Shown here piece by piece: positions 1-11,779 of a DNA stretch of 64,000 nt. The position numbers and the translations under genes were made by a program. The notes under the pieces were generated by a model. It was not told the DNA's origin and ran no database searches. It was given only the letters and a program-made list of their open reading frames with translations. The stretch is from Acanthosepion esculentum (Eukaryota > Mollusca > Cephalopoda > Sepiida > Sepiidae), in NCBI GenBank assembly GCA_964036315.1, contig OZ038485.1, positions 101,932,341-101,996,340 on the forward strand, in the 5' to 3' direction. How positions within the stretch are numbered: position 1 is the first letter of the stretch; every line of letters starts with the position of its first letter.

Positions 1-294
1 GTAAAATTAGCCATTCCCATACAGGAAATATTCAGTACTCACTGACCAAGTAATTAGTCTTATTGCCGTTTGAGATTTATGGAATCTTTTCATTAAAACT
101 TTTTTTTTTTTGTTTTTAGAAAATTAGACTTCCCAAGTCCACTAAATGTTATAGCTCTCTCTAATATTGACGGGAGTTTCCTTTTAAACATTGTTTTTGG
201 TAGTGTGGAAAGTTAACAGCTGATTAAAATCTATTTCTCTTCTGGTTACATATGCCACCTATTTTTGTTGTTGTTGCTGCTGTACCTTTTAACC

Positions 295-700
295 AGCAGC
301 TTCAGGTAGATGGAGCTTGACAGCATATAATTGCAGTTCATCTAGGGCAGGGAAAACCCTGATTTCAAACCTCAACTGCTTTGTGGTTATATCCAAACAC
401 AGGAAAAGCTATAGAAGTAAATTCAGATAGAAAACCCAGAGTGGAGCCCCAATTGGTTGTCAGTACTAACAACTTTCTGGCAACTGCTGCAGTCAAGCTG
501 ACCCCAAATGTAATGCTCTGTATTCCTTTGAAGTTTGTCTGTACAGCCAAGAGTGGGGGCACGTAATCTGGGCAGCCTCCATATACTACTGCCTGAATTT
601 TGACCAGTGTGCTACCTTTATTTCACAAGATAAACAGATGCCTACTAAGCTGCTGCTGTTGAAAGTGTTCAAACCAGGTGTTTTTTGTTATTCAGTAAAG
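295..700. repeat. Unrecognised repeat-like segment
   Basis: This stretch is less AT-rich than its surroundings and has short open frames on both strands (61 codons at 381-566 plus, 65 codons at 365-562 minus), neither with a recognisable domain. Its texture is that of a dispersed-repeat fragment, but no second copy was seen in the window. The flanks 1-250 and 700-1,540 hold only AT-rich DNA with no gene seen. Confidence 0.25.
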
Positions 701-1549
701 AATTTCATTTATGATTTTGTAGTACCAATTTATAGAATCTGATGGAAGATTTGATTAAGAATTGGTGGACTAATTCACCTGAAGTCATTTTTAAACATTG
801 ATCCGAGAAAACAGTTGTATACAAATGATAGTTTAGACATCACTGAATGAGTTGGACACCATTGCATTGCATCTACATGCAAGTTGGTTTTGCAACATCT
901 TAGGATGCTCAGTGAATGTACACCTCAAGCAAACTATACTGTGTTCAGGTTACAGCAGACACCTGAAGAAGGTCAAAGAATATAACAGCTGAAAATGTTG
1001 CAATAATAATGAATAGTCCCTGTAAGTCCATGCATAATAAAAAATAAAAAAAAAGATTGCCTCACTAAGAGAAGACTGTTGAGGAGTTAAAGAAAATACT
1101 GGTAGGTGAACTATCACAATTTTAATTTTTAATGAGAACAATGATTAAGGGTGCGAAAAAGAAGTTTGATTTATAATCTTAAAAAGATAAAACTTTTAAG
1201 AAAGCACTGGCAGGATTGCTTCTAGCTCAAGTGATAAAAGTATAAGATTCTATTTTACAAATAGAATTTCTAGAATCACAACAGCAAATGTTCACCAGGC
1301 AGATTGCAAAAGTCCACCACATCAGTAGTTATTTCTTCTCCTAAATTTCCAGTTCAACAAGGAAAAGGTCAATTTATGAGCGGACTTAATAGTCACACTA
1401 TAAGAAAATGTAAACATTCAATCTTCTTTCATGTGCCATGTATCTTCAGACTGTAGACAATCATAGTGTTCCACCCATTATTGCTCTAAGCAACCTTTGA
1501 CTACCATCCCTCTTTGTCCCTGCTCTGCTATACATTCACAGAAACTCAT

Positions 1550-1990
1550 CAGGTACGTTGCTCAGCTACCCCCTACCTCCCCTGCATTCATTACATCCTG
1601 TGAATGTAAAATTCTCCAAACCTTCTTTCCTTATTAAGCGTCCCAGAAATTTCATCTACCTCTTTCCGATTTTAAGTAGAAGTGTTCTTTTAGTTCCCAT
1701 TTCCCTTAAAACTTTCTCATTGCCCTCATTCAGTCCATGGTGTTCTAAGTTCTGTAGAAACACATCTGTTGCTTCATCTGACATCTTAAGCAAATTGTTC
1801 AGTATTCACTGCTATATCGGATATAGATGACTTTCTTTGTTTCTATCAATACTTTCAGTCTCTGGAAAGCATCTTTTGCTATTCCAGTGTGTCAAGATGC
1901 CTTTTGCTATTCCAATATTACTACACACTACCCAGATAGTTGTACTTGCTTGATTCTGAGGTTTCCAATTCATAGCTTATACCTTTAGCT
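1550..1990 (-). mobile_element. RTE-like LINE, 3' end of reverse transcriptase ORF
   Basis: Read on the minus strand this resembles the C-terminal part of endonuclease/reverse transcriptase LINE ORFs: the region after the RT thumb in which a mutated form of the usual 'FYRRML..PW..H..NEE.L' block is followed by 'KRQLKFLGH'-type residues. The same block recurs at 10.64, 18.19, 26.28 and 34.33 kb, which supports the assignment. Frames are broken and the copy is 5' truncated. The clade is inferred from C-terminal motifs only. 1,990-2,735 shows no feature. Confidence 0.6.
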
Positions 1991-2734
1991 ATCTCTCTTG
2001 CCGACAACCATGATCATAGATTAACTCCTTCAGTGATTACAAACAATGTCATTTTGAAACCGTTTCTTACTGCAAACAATACATGAAATAAATCGATCTT
2101 GACCATTTCCTTGCTGGTGAAGTAGAATTGTGTTTATAGTGAAGAATGCTATTGACAATATGGGAGCAAGGACAATCCAAAATGCAGGCTATGAATTGGA
2201 TACCTCAGAATCAATCAAATACAAAAATTAACTATCTCGTGTCATAACGAATGACAGAAAATATGATACTGAAATCTGAAGGTGCATTGGAATAGAAACA
2301 AATGAATTACAAAACCTAAACAAAGTATTAAGGTACAGGAAAAGTTTGTTAGAAACAAAGAATGCTGAGTTGCTATGAAATATCAATCCTCCTCCTATAT
2401 CCCAATAACCTACTGCTGTACAATATTTTGCTTCATCTATTTGATAATTTAATTTATAATAGGTTTTCTTTGCTTGCATGTCCATTGTATAATGATAGCT
2501 GCACACTCAAAAATTCTTTTGTGGTCAATTTTTTTAACAGCTACAGAAAATGTTTTTATTACAATATTGCATTCTAGCCTAGATTCTCTACTTGAAAGAC
2601 ACCATTTTCAATCCAGTTTTTAAATTCTATTTTTTTTTAAACACCAAGTAAGACAATAAAGCCACTAAGTGGTAACTGAGTGTGAAAGAATATAAGGAAA
2701 AGAAAATCATTAATGGTTGGTTGATTCATTTTTC

Positions 2735-3100
2735 TACAGCTTAACCCTTTGCAAGTTATTTAAAGCCAGAAAATATTTTTAGATTTAAGAATTTTTTTTT
2801 TAGAGATAATAATGCTTTAAAGTTACAAGTCTTATCAATTAACCCATAGTTCGGGGAGTAGTGGATTCATACCTTTCCTAAGGGTATTTGTGTGTAAGTG
2901 AAAATAACATCCCCAATGGGAATTGGAACTCAGCTCTCCAATTAACAACAACTCCAAGCCATTAACCATTACACTACCCACATATCCAAGCTTACAGCAC
3001 CTGGTATTCCCAAGTAGTCATCCATCTAGGTACTGACCAGGCTTCACCTTGCTTAATTTTGGTGAACATACAGGAACCGATGTTTCAATGTGTAAAAGCC
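2735..3100 (-). repeat. Chimeric 5S rRNA/tRNA-derived SINE, copy 1
   Basis: On the minus strand 3,100-2,991 aligns along its length with 5S rRNA. The internal promoter region is clearest: AAGCAAGGT, then GCCTGGTCAGTACCTAGATG, then GGGAATACCAGGTGCTGTAAG, against the canonical GCCTGGTTAGTACTTGGATG and GGGAATACCGGGTGCTGTAGG. It runs straight into a tRNA-like unit (2,990-2,850) with an A-box-like TAGTGTAATGG and a B-box-like GAGTTCCAATTCC, then the core GGTATGAATCCA. The tail, AAAGCCAGAAAATATTTTTAGA on the plus strand, is shared with copy 2. The element abuts a LINE fragment in the same orientation. Confidence 0.82.
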
Positions 3101-3720
3101 TTAAGGAGAGAGAACAATAAAAGAACCGGAGTTTCAGACAAAGACTGATGATCACAATTAACATCGCATTCAAATCTTTGAAGATCAAAAGATGACTGGA
3201 AAGCAAGAAGCCAGAAGAGAGTTCCACAAGGAAGAAGTGTGAGAGAAGAAACTCTTAGCATAGAACTTAGTTACATCTAACCATTTCAGCTATAAAATGA
3301 AGAGACCGAGCTGCCAATCTAGTACTACACTTGAATTGATAAAGTTTAGGTACCAAACAGGAAAGCTCATCAGGAACAATTACCATGAAAATGTTTATAG
3401 AAAAGGTACAGCAACACTATGTTATGGTGGAGGGAAAGGCACTGAAGCCAAGTCAGGACCAATAATATTGCAGATTCTTCTTTTATCAAGAATCTCTAAA
3501 TACATAGCAAAAGCACCAGACCCGATGTGGCAGCAATATTCAATGCATGGATGAGTGGTAGTCTTATGAATGTACAAGAAATTCTGACGAGAAGAATTGT
3601 CTAGCAAGACATAGTGAACCAACTTTACGAGCAGAAGACCTAACAATTGATTCAATATAACCTTTCCACTTAATATCAGCAAATTTTTTTCTGCTATCAC
3701 TTCAGTGGAATTAAAACCAC
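3101..3720 (-). mobile_element. CR1/L2-like LINE 3' fragment (family A)
   Basis: Minus-strand frames contain the characteristic C-terminus of this LINE group: 'LDNSSRQNFLYIHKTTTHPC', 'YCCHIGSGAFAMYLEILDKR' and 'IIGPDLAS', followed by a degraded 'YKHFHGNCS' block. The same peptides appear at 51.0 and 51.5 kb on the plus strand. Several frameshifts and stops make it non-coding today. The 5S-tRNA SINE sits at its 3' side. 3,720-4,010 shows nothing. Confidence 0.65.
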
Positions 3721-4010
3721 ATATACTATGGAGAAGAGAGTAGAGTAAAAACTCAATTTAAAGAATACTGAATTTAAGGAAACATTCATGGATCCCGTGG
3801 GTCATAAACTAACTTTTCATTTTTATTGAACAAAGTTATATAAAGGCGCAAACAAATTTGTTAACTATAAAGTTAGTTCTAAATTAAATTAAAAGACTGA
3901 GAAACTGTAAAGTACATTGGATAACACAAACTTCACTAAATGTTGTTAGTAAAAACAACCAACCCAGACAGGTACTGAAAAACTCAACCAGCTGTTAAAA
4001 GCCAGTGCCA

Positions 4011-4253
4011 ACAACCCTGCTAGCATTGTACCCATCATAACTGATGGGATTATTTATGCATAAAGCTCTGGAAATTTTTTAAGCCTTGATTATGAGTACA
4101 AAGTAAATTACAGTGCAGATTACATCTACAGCACCACTTCCTAAAATTCTCTCAATAAAAGGTCTTCTCAAGGCAATGTAAGGATGATTGTTTTGATATT
4201 TTATACACTTTGATATAGCAGTGGTCATTTGCGTGCTGGCTGTCTTCTATTTA

Positions 4254-4307
<54 letters not shown>

Positions 4308-4560
4308 TAACAACCCTGTCAGCATAGCACCTGTCAAAACTGATAGGATTATTTATGCATGAAGCTTTGGAAATTTTCTAAGCCCTGGTTATGAATACAA
4401 ATTACAGTGCAGATTACATCGGCAGCACCACTTCCAAAAATCCTCTCAATATGAGCAGGAAAAAAAGTATATTACATTGTCATATTTGATATTTCATACA
4501 GCTTTACGCAACATAGGTCATTTGCATACTGTCATGGATTTAACAGAATGATGTTCATTA
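4011..4560. repeat. 299-bp tandem duplication around a (TG)n tract
   Basis: Two copies of one sequence start at 4,011 (ACAACCCTG) and 4,310 (ACAACCCTG) and share GGGATTATTTATGCAT / AGGATTATTTATGCAT, AATTACAGTGCAGATTACATC and GCAGCACCACTTCC / ACAGCACCACTTCC. The (TG)n of about 50 bp at 4,256-4,306 lies at the end of the first unit. The second copy has drifted and is followed by non-repeated sequence. No coding potential was seen. Confidence 0.75.
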
Positions 4561-5386
4561 AATGCAGTGATCTACAGAACTTGCTGCTTCTTTACAAAAT
4601 GAATGTTCCCCTCCCAAATTAGTTTTTTTTAAATTGCTGTTTTACTATGCCATAAGTATAAGATCTCAATTTAATATAATGGATGGAGACCAAAACCAGT
4701 AAGTGTTTTCATATAACTCCTGTAATCAGTACAATGCTAGTCTTGCAAGTCATTACTAGTAAATTTGTTTCAACAGATGGTCAAAGAATTTAACCTTGTA
4801 TCAAAAGCTGACCTAACTGAAGAGACATCTACAAAGAATTTTATATATAGATTCAAACTAAAATTGAAATCTTCTGATCACAGGTTACTGCAAATATATA
4901 GGTGGCCGATTACTTGTATATTTTTTTTCTACTACTTTTAAGGCATAAGCACCAAAAGAGCCATCTACAGTACACATAAAAATATAGACACAACTAGGAA
5001 TGATAATTTAGAGGTTGGAGGTATGAACAAATATTTCAGAGCCACCTTCAGAATATAGTGGCTAGCATTTTCCCCCTCGGATATTAATCCCTTGAATGTT
5101 TTCAAGCATTTTTTCCCCAGTGCATGAATTTTTGAGGACCTGCCAAGCAAAAATCTGATTAAGATTCAAGAAAGAAAATTGCTTTTTTTTCAGTTATTAT
5201 ATCATTGTTGTAATGCTTATTAACATGGCTCTGGGTAAAATATTACTCAAAAAAAAAAAAAAAAAAGTTCAAAATGATTTTGAACAGTCAAAACAATTTG
5301 AATGCTATTGCACAGCATTTCAGTCAAATATAGTAAATTAACTCAAAAACGAGATTAAACTCAATGCTTTTTTAATGAAAAATATT

Positions 5387-5430
<44 letters not shown>

Positions 5431-5888
5431 GGGCAAGTTTTGTTTTGTGTTTTTATAAAGACTGTTGAAAAGATAGTACTAACCAGAATATTTGTGATAA
5501 CAAAAATCATTATAATTAGTCATGTTTAGATCAGATTTTATTTGTATATGGAGCAGAACTAATAATGTATCATTGAAAGAGAAAATTAAAAGTCCCTGAA
5601 AAAAAAATCTGGGATATATTCCCATAAAATGGCCAGGTTAATAATCATCAATAAAATCAACTAAAATATTCTACATATATTTTCTATATATAATAAAAGC
5701 AACAAAAATGTTAAAAAAAAATTAAATAAATGAAATTTTAAAAAATAAAACCATTGAACATGCATCAGTTACCATATAAAAAAAAATTTGCGACTGCAAG
5801 AATAGCAGACTGTGTGAATAGACATCCATTAATTGGGTTAATAAATAGAGGGTGACATACATTCAGAAATTTGTTTTCAGCATTATGG

Positions 5889-5926
<38 letters not shown>

Positions 5927-6670
5927 ATATATAGCATTTGGTTAAAAGTCTTTAAACCTGAACTATTACATTTTCATGTAAAATACATGAAATCTCTAAT
6001 TGCACAACAGAACCTCAAAAATAAATTGAAAATGCTTAAAATACCAATGGTTGAATTTAAAAAAATAAAATAAAATAAGGTAGCCAATAGATTTTATAGC
6101 ATGACCCCGGTACCTCCAACCTCTAGATAACTGTAGATTTCTATTTGTCAGAGTTTCTCATAATCATAAAAAAAAGGAATTAAAAATAAAAAAATAAGTA
6201 GAAAAATAAAAAATTAAAATTTCCAAATCAAAACTATTCAAGCTGTTTTTATGGTTGGTACATAAATGCTGACAAATCATGTATTCCTTTGATCAAATAC
6301 CTGAGCAGTCAGTAACTTAACTAGGTCATCCAAGGGGACACCCGCATGTGTCATCATAGGGGTTTCAACCACACACATATTATGAAACAGAAGGTATTCC
6401 TGTAGTTTCTATCTAACCCCAAATAATTAGGTCTTATCCATTGTCTCATATGAAGGATCTTTTGCATGACACCATCCTTCATACTGGACAATGTTAGCAA
6501 CAGAGTTCAGGATGGAAAGAATATAACAAAAAAAAATTTTTAATTTTTTGCTAGATCAGTTGAAAATTGTTAGTAACCATGTATTCATGTTTGAAAAACT
6601 ATCTTCAGTTGCTTTTGTTGTTGTTGTTCAAACTAATAAAAACATTAAACTAAATCTCTCATATCTAACA
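4560..6670. other. AT-rich DNA with long poly(A) tracts, no gene seen
   Basis: Non-coding by inspection. It contains poly(A) runs of about 18 (5,250), 38 (5,390-5,427) and 33 (5,892-5,924) bases. These could be remnants of retroposon tails, but no convincing body lies next to them. Confidence 0.6.
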
Positions 6671-6678
6671 TTAGTTTT

Positions 6679-6867
6679 TCAATTCCAAACTTCATCAATT
6701 ACTGTTGGCAAGTGGGTATGTAACCTAAGTGCTTTCTGTGCCCACGTATTCAACATTCTCATGAGAATGTGAGACTTCCCCTTCTCTCTTAGGTGTTTGC
6801 TTATATATCTATCTGCAATCCAGTTTGTCCCACAAGTGCACATCACAGGCACATCTGGGTGTATCAC
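6679..6867 (-). other. Short open frame of unknown origin
   Basis: A 62-codon minus-strand frame includes 'MCTCGTNWIADRYISKHLRE' and a Trp/Leu-rich end. Composition up to about 7,240 is less AT-rich than its surroundings, so it may be a remnant of a repeat ORF or an old exon. I do not recognise it; there is no clear splice site or neighbour to support a gene. 7,240-7,970 shows nothing further. Confidence 0.2.
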
Positions 6868-7979
6868 CTGTTTACATGTAGAGGGCAGCTACTGTCATCA
6901 CATGAAGCATGACTGCCATCTCTCAGGTCAACAAACCCATGCACCTGACTTCTGATGGACATGGAATGCAAAATCTATTTTGGTATGACTTGAGAGGAGT
7001 CACATACTACACTTTCAACATGTCAACTATCATGGTAACCCCACTCCTCCAAAAGTAAGCATGATATTATGGTCAAGGATAAACCTTTGTAGCAAATGCT
7101 ATTAAAATTATGGTGATCATGGAACTCATGCATCTTTAATGACTGAATCCTGAACAACATCCATCTCCTTGGTTTCCAATTATCCAAGAGAACTCTTGTG
7201 GCACAAGGATGTTTCTTTTTTATAGTCATTGTCATTAAAGCTAATGACTTGAATGCACTTGAAAAAATTCACCACTAACTGCTGCTAACCTTTCAACACC
7301 CACACACTTTGCAACAGGAACTACAAAATTAGCATCAGCACTGCATCAAGAATTTTTTTTTTAAAATCAATGGCAATCTTTGAAAAGCCGAGATTATAGC
7401 CAAGCAATTGGAGTATTTTCCTATGTACCAAAATGTGCATAGATCAATTCTGAAACTCCAATAAAAATTGGTTTTCATAACCATTTTATGAAAGATGAAT
7501 GCTAGACCAGTAAACACAAAACTTTGATGATCAACACACACATCTTTGATGTGAAACACTCAGTGAAAATATTCCGATATAATAAGATTTCGTGAAAATT
7601 CTGAGGAAGTCAATTTGAAAGACTTTTCTACAACATCAGACAAATCTATTCTCTAGGCATTACAACTAAAGTTGTAAACTTTTATTCATTAAAAAATAAA
7701 ATTAAAAAAATCTATCTAAAAGACTCCTGCCTTGGAGTTTAATTCTTAAATGAAAAATTCTTCAGCATTTAAAACCTTTTAAATATTTTTGTTTTAATAT
7801 CATTTTTTGTTAATTGAATCAGCGATTTTTCAATAATACTGAAAAATGTTTTAATCAGCCCTGTTAATGCACAAACAAAAAGATTATCATAAAGGATAGC
7901 ATAATATTGATGAAATTCATTAATCGTGAGTTTCTTTGTTACTGAATGTTTTATGGTTATGACCCCCTACCAAAGTTAA

Positions 7980-8130
7980 TGAAGGCCAACATCAAGACAG
8001 TGTAGTGCAGCAGTTTGTATAAGAAGTCAATCCAGTGGTTGTGAGTTCAGGAGATATCTGATGAATGTGAAATCAAGTTTAAGGTAGTGAAGCTTTCTCT
8101 GAAGAGTGTCAATCTGTTAGCATTTCAAAA
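7980..8130 (+). repeat. Possible degenerate tRNA-like SINE fragment
   Basis: The sequence contains an A-box-like 'TAGTGCAGCAGTTTG' followed about 40 bases later by a B-box-like 'TGAGTTCAGGAGATATC'. Spacing suits a tRNA-type RNA polymerase III promoter, but the match is weak and no other copy was found. Confidence 0.25.
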
Positions 8131-8329
8131 TTCTGAAATACTTTTAGGAGTTCGCTTACGAGATTTCTTGACAAATGTCAATTTGCAAAGTATTCTACAC
8201 CTTTCGTCATTCTTGAGTCCCTCAATTCCAGCCTGTTCAAAGATCTGAGCACAGGTCAAAAGTGTTTTTTTTTCCCCATTATAACTTGTATTACACAAAA
8301 ATATCTTGAAATTCTAAAGAATCAATTTA

Positions 8330-8961
8330 TTCAATAAAATCGCTATTGGCTTCAACCACGCCATCTGAATAACTTCAGAATCTCCTGCAACTCTTCTGGA
8401 TGGTTGGTGAATGGTGCCATAATCCTTGCCTTCTGTTCATCTTTGTTGTTCTTTCACTCAAATGCAACCCACACATAATTATCAAGGGGTTGCAGTCTGG
8501 GGAGTTAGGTAACCAGATGTAAGGGGTAATGTCATTGCAGAAATTGTCTGACAGCATTGACTGTGTTCTGCTTGTGTGGCATGGCAATATGACCCTATGT
8601 CTGGCAATAGGACTCTGCACAAGTCCTATTGCCAGACATAGGGTCTTCCAGCAATCACCCTCTTGACCCAGGGCAGCACTACCTCCTCAAAGCACTCCAG
8701 TGTAGGCCTCCATGTTGAGTAAGAGGACCTCACCAACTTATCAGAGTGAGTTTACCAAGGTGCCGTACCTTCATAATCACTATTAGACTCATCCAACTCT
8801 TTCCAAATCCTCTGCATTGTCCTCAGATTGACATGTAAACACTCTGAAATGTTTATATTGGAGCTTCCAGCACAAATGCCAAGCAGTACAGCATGTTGTT
8901 TCAAAATTTCTGACAGAGTGAATTGCATCTTGTTGCTCTTTTTCTCACAGATGGTGTTCAA
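8330..8961 (-). pseudogene. Mariner-family transposase, internally deleted
   Basis: Minus-strand 8,961-8,752 encodes the N-terminus with the helix-turn-helix region ('FTLSEILKQHAVLLGICAGS', 'LHVNLRTMQRIWKELDES'). 8,620-8,375 encodes the C-terminal catalytic part with 'PCHTSRTQSMLSDNF' and 'WLPNSPDCNPL', the block around the last acidic residue of mariner (DDD-type) transposases, and it runs on to about 8,330. The central region with the first catalytic Asp is missing. At the expected QD.AP..H block the codons before PCHTS are replaced, exactly at a 24-bp inverted repeat (8,591-8,645). It cannot be active. Terminal inverted repeats were not identified. Confidence 0.8.
8591..8645. repeat. Perfect 24-bp inverted repeat with 7-nt loop
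   Basis: 8,591-8,614 (GACCCTATGTCTGGCAATAG plus GACT) is the exact reverse complement of 8,622-8,645. The loop is CTGCACA. It lies inside the mariner remnant, so it probably arose with the internal deletion. Confidence 0.95.
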
Positions 8962-9199
8962 CTGACCCTACTATACTGTGCAGTCAACAAAATCAAAAAC
9001 AATGTGTATGCACAAAATTTAAAATATAAAATGGCAAAAATTTACCAATCACACCCTGTATATATTCTTCCAATGGACATTTATATATCTCCCCCTACCC
9101 ATATATTATATAATTCAATCAATAAGAATATTCCTTTAGTCCAATGAAAACCTTTTAGAGAATGATACGCGTTACCCAGAATTTTTCCACTTTGCCATT

Positions 9200-9203
<4 letters not shown>

Positions 9204-9270
<67 letters not shown>
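9204..9270. repeat. (AT)n microsatellite
   Basis: A pure AT dinucleotide run of about 67 bases. Confidence 0.95.
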
Positions 9271-9276
<6 letters not shown>

Positions 9277-9364
9277 ATGTTGTCTGTCAACTCATTAAAT
9301 GAGTATGACTATTGCTGACAAGTTAAATCTATGGTTATGGTTTTGAAAACAGTGTTATCCTTCG

Positions 9365-9565
9365 AGACTGGTTACCAACCAGAGCAAGACAGCCCAGTCT
9401 GCCCTACTATTTAAGCAATAGCTGGGGTGGGGGGAATAGATGGATTCATACCTTGCTGAAGAGTATTCACACATAAGTGAATTTTAAAAAATTCAACTGG
9501 AATTTGAAGTTGGCTCTCTGATTTCTCAGTCCAAGCCACTAATCATCACACTACCGATATACAAT
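9365..9565 (-). repeat. tRNA-like SINE (GTATGAATCCA family)
   Basis: On the minus strand: GGTAGTGTGATGATTAGTGG (A-box region), TTCAAATTCCAG (B-box region), CACTTATGTGTGAATACTC, and GGTATGAATCCATC. The same order occurs in the tRNA part of the 5S-tRNA chimeras at 2.9, 17.4 and 26.0 kb and in stand-alone copies at 35.7, 50.3, 50.7 and 62.5 kb. No 5S part precedes this copy. Confidence 0.7.
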
Positions 9566-9582
9566 ACATATTCAGAAGCTAT

Positions 9583-10330
9583 GGCATCCCTGGGCAGGTT
9601 TTTGAGCTGATCCAGTCGTTCCTATCAAATAAGTTGTCCTGAACCGCTACTCGTCTACATCCTTTTGTACTAACATAATCATTATTACACGTCAGTAGAT
9701 AATAAAGGCTTCTATCATCGTCATCAGCTTTATCTTGTATCCAAGATTTTAATTTCTTTGTTGATCGCTTCTCTTAAGATGATGGCATTGATGACTAAAT
9801 TTGCTGCCAACATGTCGGTTCAGAACTAGACGCCTCCAATTTCACCAAAACTTGTCGTCATCCATTCCCTATTGCCGTTTGGCTTTGCAAGATTCGGTTG
9901 GAGGTAAAACAAAATCAGAGTAGAAGAAAGTGCCAATAGAGTAAATTTGTTTAAGGTGGACCTCAATTTGCCAGGAAATGACCCACACATTTGATTTCAT
10001 GACTTTTCTTCGCAGCACATACGGAATGAGGCATGCAGAATCCAGTTATGAAACTGCAATGGACTGCCACTGTTATAATTTTGAGTAGTGCCTTCTGTAG
10101 CATGTCCATCATGCAAAGACCTCCTCATCCGCTAGTTCAACAATTGAAATCTGTTGTAATCATTATCCGTTTGTTCCACCATTGGGGTCTTTGGGGTTGT
10201 TTGCATTTATTCTGGGTCTTCTTCAACCTTGCTGCCAAGGGTGGCCCCTACCAGGAGGGTAAAACTCTCTACGACATTGCTCTCAAAGTAATTGGACTAC
10301 ACAAGCACCTTCACCACAAGGAGTGACCAT
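9583..10330 (+). mobile_element. LINE RT scrap plus unrecognised repeat
   Basis: 9,586-9,637 translates to 'GIPGQVFELIQSFLSNKLS', like the RT region of CR1/Jockey-type LINEs. The remainder has above-average GC content and one 97-codon plus-strand frame at 10,033-10,326 with no domain I can name; stops elsewhere and no splice signals make a repeat more likely than a gene. Boundaries are approximate. Confidence 0.35.
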
Positions 10331-10639
10331 TATTGGCATGCACATAGAAATATATACACACATATTTTATACTGAATATCAAAGTAAACAGTACCAAATT
10401 ATTATTAATTTTATTATTATTATTACTTTAAAAACCAAACAAACAAGGAAATACATTTTTTATTATTGTTGTTATTAATAATAATATTTGAAAGATAAAT
10501 AAGTGGAAGAAATTGGCTATTCTGATCTGAACCAATAGTAAAAAAAGTAAACAAAATAATGTTATTTAAGTAATCTAACAAATACAATGCATTAAATATT
10601 CTTAATATAACAATTCTTTGATCTGCCATTTATTATTAA

Positions 10640-11000
10640 TACAAGATCTTTAGGTAAGTTACTCAGTTTCCCTCTACCCCTCTTGCCTTCAATATATCCA
10701 GTGAGTATAACATTCTCCAAGACCTCTTTCTTCATATGTCCGAGAAATTTCAACTCTTTGATTCTAAGTTTAAATGTCCTTTTTGTTTCCATTTTCCTTA
10801 AATTTTCCTTATTGTTCACATGCTCCATCCATGGTATTCTCAGCATCCTTCTGTAGAACCAAATCTGTTTGGTCAAGCCTCTTCATCTGTGAGGAAATTG
10901 TTCAGCATTCACTATCATATAAGAGGACTGATATTACAAAAAAGTCCAATACTTTTTTCCAACAAAATTTTCCTTTTAGATGTCTTTCACTATCCCATTG
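10640..11000 (-). mobile_element. RTE-like LINE, 3' end of RT ORF
   Basis: The minus strand encodes 'IWFYRRMLRIPWMEHVNNKE', then 'LRIKELKFLGHMKKEVLENV' and 'GYIEGKRGRGK', the C-terminal signature of endonuclease/RT LINEs (RTE-like). It is one of five copies of this segment in the window, all on the minus strand. The frame is open over about 95 codons, but both ends are lost. 11,040-11,780 holds no gene. Confidence 0.8.
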
Positions 11001-11779
11001 CACTTTCAGGTTTCTGTGTATTAGTTATTACTAGTGTATTAAATATTATTTAGTTGTTACTAAACTCACTCTATACACTCACTAAAAAGCAATATAGACA
11101 AGTCATGATATGTAAAATGCTTCTTATAAATTATTTTCTAACCTTACAGGAAAATTTGTATTTTTTGCTCCATAAATAAATAATCATAATTTATAAGAAA
11201 AAAAAAACTATAGTGAATTCTGCTTATTTATTTATAACTACATAAATTAGAACACACAAAAGGGTGACTTTTTTCTTCTTTTTTTTATGAAACCAATGAT
11301 GTGGGGTTATATTAAATTTTCATTAAGCAAGAAAAAAAAAAATCAATAAACAAAACACAAATTAATACTGACTTATAGCAAAATGTCAGTGTTTAAACTG
11401 TATAAATTTGAACTTATATAAAATATTCTTTTTGTAATTCTTGAAAACAATGAAAAGAATAAAATAAAAAAGGACCAGTTCACAGACATATTTAGCATAA
11501 AGACAAAAGTTAACTTAAACATTATATTTTCTGTCTGAATTTCTAGAATGAGAAGTTATTTACATGCAGACTATCATCTGCATCTTTGTTGTTATCGCAC
11601 ATAAAACATTCTTAGCATTTTTAAAAAATACTTTGTAAATAAAGAATCTCTCTACAATAAGTTACATGTTATCACATTAGGTGGGGGGAGGCAAACAATG
11701 TCAAGTCTTCAAAAGACAACTCTTAAAAAGGTATTGAGTGTAGCACTTGCCCACAGGAAAGAAAAAACATATATATATA

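Noticed and set aside
2991..3100. A functional 5S rRNA gene
   Set aside because: It is too diverged from 5S rRNA and is fused to a tRNA-like SINE body in all three copies.
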